A stretch of 64,000 nucleotides of DNA from Haloechinothrix sp033042135 (GTDB taxonomy: Bacteria; Actinomycetota; Actinomycetes; Mycobacteriales; Pseudonocardiaceae), in the NCBI RefSeq assembly GCF_033042135.1, contig NZ_WBXM01000005.1:62001-126000 (forward strand), given 5' to 3'. This document shows positions 62,831-64,000 of this stretch, in pieces (position 1 is the stretch's first letter; every line of letters begins with the position of its first letter). The translations under genes were made by a program, and so were the position numbers. Below the pieces are notes generated by a model. The model ran no database searches. It saw only the letters and a program-made list of their open reading frames with translations, and was not told the origin of the DNA.

Positions 62831-63937
62831 GTGGCCGACCTGATCCCGCGCCGCCGGTCCCTACGGGAGACGGCGACGTCGCTTGCGGGGGCGCTGCTCA
62901 CGCCACACGGCATCGATCGTTATCTGGAGCTGGTGCACCCGATGCTGGTGCGTTCCGAACTCCGTGGCGAGGTCGTCGCCGTGCGGCGCCAGACTCCGGA
63001 CACGGTCACGCTGACGGTGCGCACCAGCCGGAGCTGGCAAGGGTTCCGTGCCGGCCAGTACGTGCGCGTGTCGGTGGACATCGACGGCGTCCGCCGCACC
63101 CGTTGCTACTCCCCCGCCAACTCACAGCTCGATCCGCGGGGAGCGCTGGAGCTGACCATCAAAGCCGACCCGAACGGCCTGGTGTCGAGTTACCTCCACC
63201 GCCACGCGGCACCCGGCATGATCCTCGGTCTGTCACAACCGGACGGCGAGTTCACCCTTCCCGAGCCGCGTCCACGGAAGATGGTGCTGATCAGCGGCGG
63301 CAGCGGGATCACACCCGTGCTGTCGATGCTGCGCACGCTCTGCGACCAGGGTCAGGTCGATGACGTGGTGTTCGTGCACTACGCCAACACCGGCGAGGAC
63401 GTGCTCTACAGGGAGGAGCTAGCGGAGCTGGACCGGGCGCACCCCGAGCTGCGCGTGGCGCTGGGCTACACGCACGCCGAAACCGGTGCCGACCTGCACG
63501 GGTTCTTCACCCGGGAACATCTCGACGAGGTCGCCCCGTGGTGGCGGCACGCCGAGACTTACCTATGCGGGCCGGACGGCCTGATGGATGCGGTGCGGTC
63601 GCTGTACGACGCCGAAGGACTCGGTGAACAGCTGCACACCGAAGTGTTCACCCCGCCGGAACTGGAGATCGACACCGAGAACGCCACCGGCGAGGTGCGG
63701 TTCACGCACAGCGGTCGAGAGATCAGCAATACCGGACGGCCGCTGCTGGAACAGGCCGAGGTTGCGGGGCTGCGCCCGGAGCACGGATGCCGCATGGGCA
63801 TCTGCTTCTCCTGCACACAGGTCAAGTCGAGCGGGTGCGTGCGCAACGCACTGACCGGCGAGCTGTCGTCCGAGCCAGACGAGGAAATCCAGATGTGCAT
63901 CTCCGTGCCCGTCGGGGACGTCGACATCTGCTGCTGA
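62831..63937 (+). CDS. Ferredoxin-NAD(P)H oxidoreductase with C-terminal [2Fe-2S] domain
   Basis: This is a 368-residue flavin reductase: a FAD-binding barrel (RCYSPANSQ), an NAD(P) domain (ISGGSGITPVLSMLR, YLCGPDG) and a plant-type ferredoxin domain with CRMGICFSC and the distal Cys in QMCIS. It resembles the electron donor (Rv3230c type) of acyl-CoA desaturases. The GTG at 62831 follows GGAGGT. The next gene, 31 bp on, is the likely desaturase partner. Confidence 0.92.
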   Translation: MADLIPRRRSLRETATSLAGALLTPHGIDRYLELVHPMLVRSELRGEVVAVRRQTPDTVTLTVRTSRSWQGFRAGQYVRVSVDIDGVRRTRCYSPANSQLDPRGALELTIKADPNGLVSSYLHRHAAPGMILGLSQPDGEFTLPEPRPRKMVLISGGSGITPVLSMLRTLCDQGQVDDVVFVHYANTGEDVLYREELAELDRAHPELRVALGYTHAETGADLHGFFTREHLDEVAPWWRHAETYLCGPDGLMDAVRSLYDAEGLGEQLHTEVFTPPELEIDTENATGEVRFTHSGREISNTGRPLLEQAEVAGLRPEHGCRMGICFSCTQVKSSGCVRNALTGELSSEPDEEIQMCISVPVGDVDICC

Positions 63938-63968
63938 GCACACCGATCGAGATCAGGGAGGACATGAG

Positions 63969-64000
63969 ATGACCGGGTTGCAGGACAGGTTGACACCGCA
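63969..64000 (+). CDS. Start of a probable fatty acid desaturase gene, cut by the window edge
   Basis: Only the first eleven codons (MTGLQDRLTPQ) are inside the window. The ATG follows AGGGAGGAC. The identity is inferred from the usual pairing of this reductase type with a membrane acyl-CoA desaturase; the visible residues alone do not prove it. Confidence 0.45.
   Translation, partial: MTGLQDRLTP

Overview
The window is a high-GC actinobacterial chromosome segment. Gene families and order point to the Pseudonocardiaceae (Amycolatopsis/Saccharomonospora/Prauserella type). Reasons are GTG starts and four-base start/stop overlaps throughout, an actinobacterial qcrCAB-ctaCEF respiratory set, FasR-type control of fatty acid synthesis, and a gene order that follows the Mycobacterium tuberculosis Rv2191-Rv2245 interval as I remember it. 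No phage genes, insertion sequences or CRISPR arrays were seen. One tRNA gene (Val, anticodon TAC) is present.

Layout. 0-11 kb: the end of a DnaQ/GIY-YIG nuclease, then cytochrome bcc-aa3 oxidase genes (qcrB, qcrA, qcrC, ctaE and, separately, ctaF and ctaC). These flank a receiver-like gene coupled to trpD, and an asparagine-synthetase family amidotransferase follows. 11-25 kb: Fe-S carrier, DUF3043, cobT, ilvE, a membrane protein, leucyl aminopeptidase, a SUKH protein, then a lipoyl-enzyme block (lpd, a two-lipoyl-domain E2, a TIGR01777 protein, lipB). 25-28 kb: a TetR gene facing a divergent unknown gene across an array of GTATGGCGC half-sites, an SDR, and a small membrane protein.

28-43 kb is the accessory block. 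An aconitase-family gene lies 30 bp behind a six-gene operon for an NRPS-independent siderophore (PLP decarboxylase, lysine-type N-hydroxylase, MFS exporter, two IucA/IucC synthetases, GNAT acetyltransferase). A separate uptake operon encodes an ABC ATPase, a lipoprotein and a double-length FecCD permease. Two tandem iron boxes precede the biosynthesis operon and one precedes the uptake operon. The gene set predicts a citrate-based dihydroxamate from two N-acyl-N-hydroxydiamine arms, most simply arthrobactin-like if the diamine is cadaverine.

43-64 kb: HAD phosphatase, moaA, tRNA-Val, ahpE, DUF3052, aceE, a mechanosensitive-channel-like membrane protein, then fasR-fabD-fabH-acpP-fabF. After these come a membrane-anchored unknown, DUF3145, a secreted subtilase, a NERD-like protein, the three-gene pntAa-pntAb-pntB transhydrogenase, and a TetR gene divergent from a ferredoxin reductase whose next gene (probably a desaturase) runs off the window.

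The best leads are the iron-regulated siderophore system with an adjacent aconitase that seems to lack one Fe-S ligand cysteine, the half-site array at 25.8 kb, the degenerate receiver co-translated with trpD, a structured leader ahead of the E2 gene, and two lipoyl-domain coding blocks that are almost identical at DNA level. Start-site choices, motif positions and inverted repeats were read by eye. No database search or folding calculation was done.
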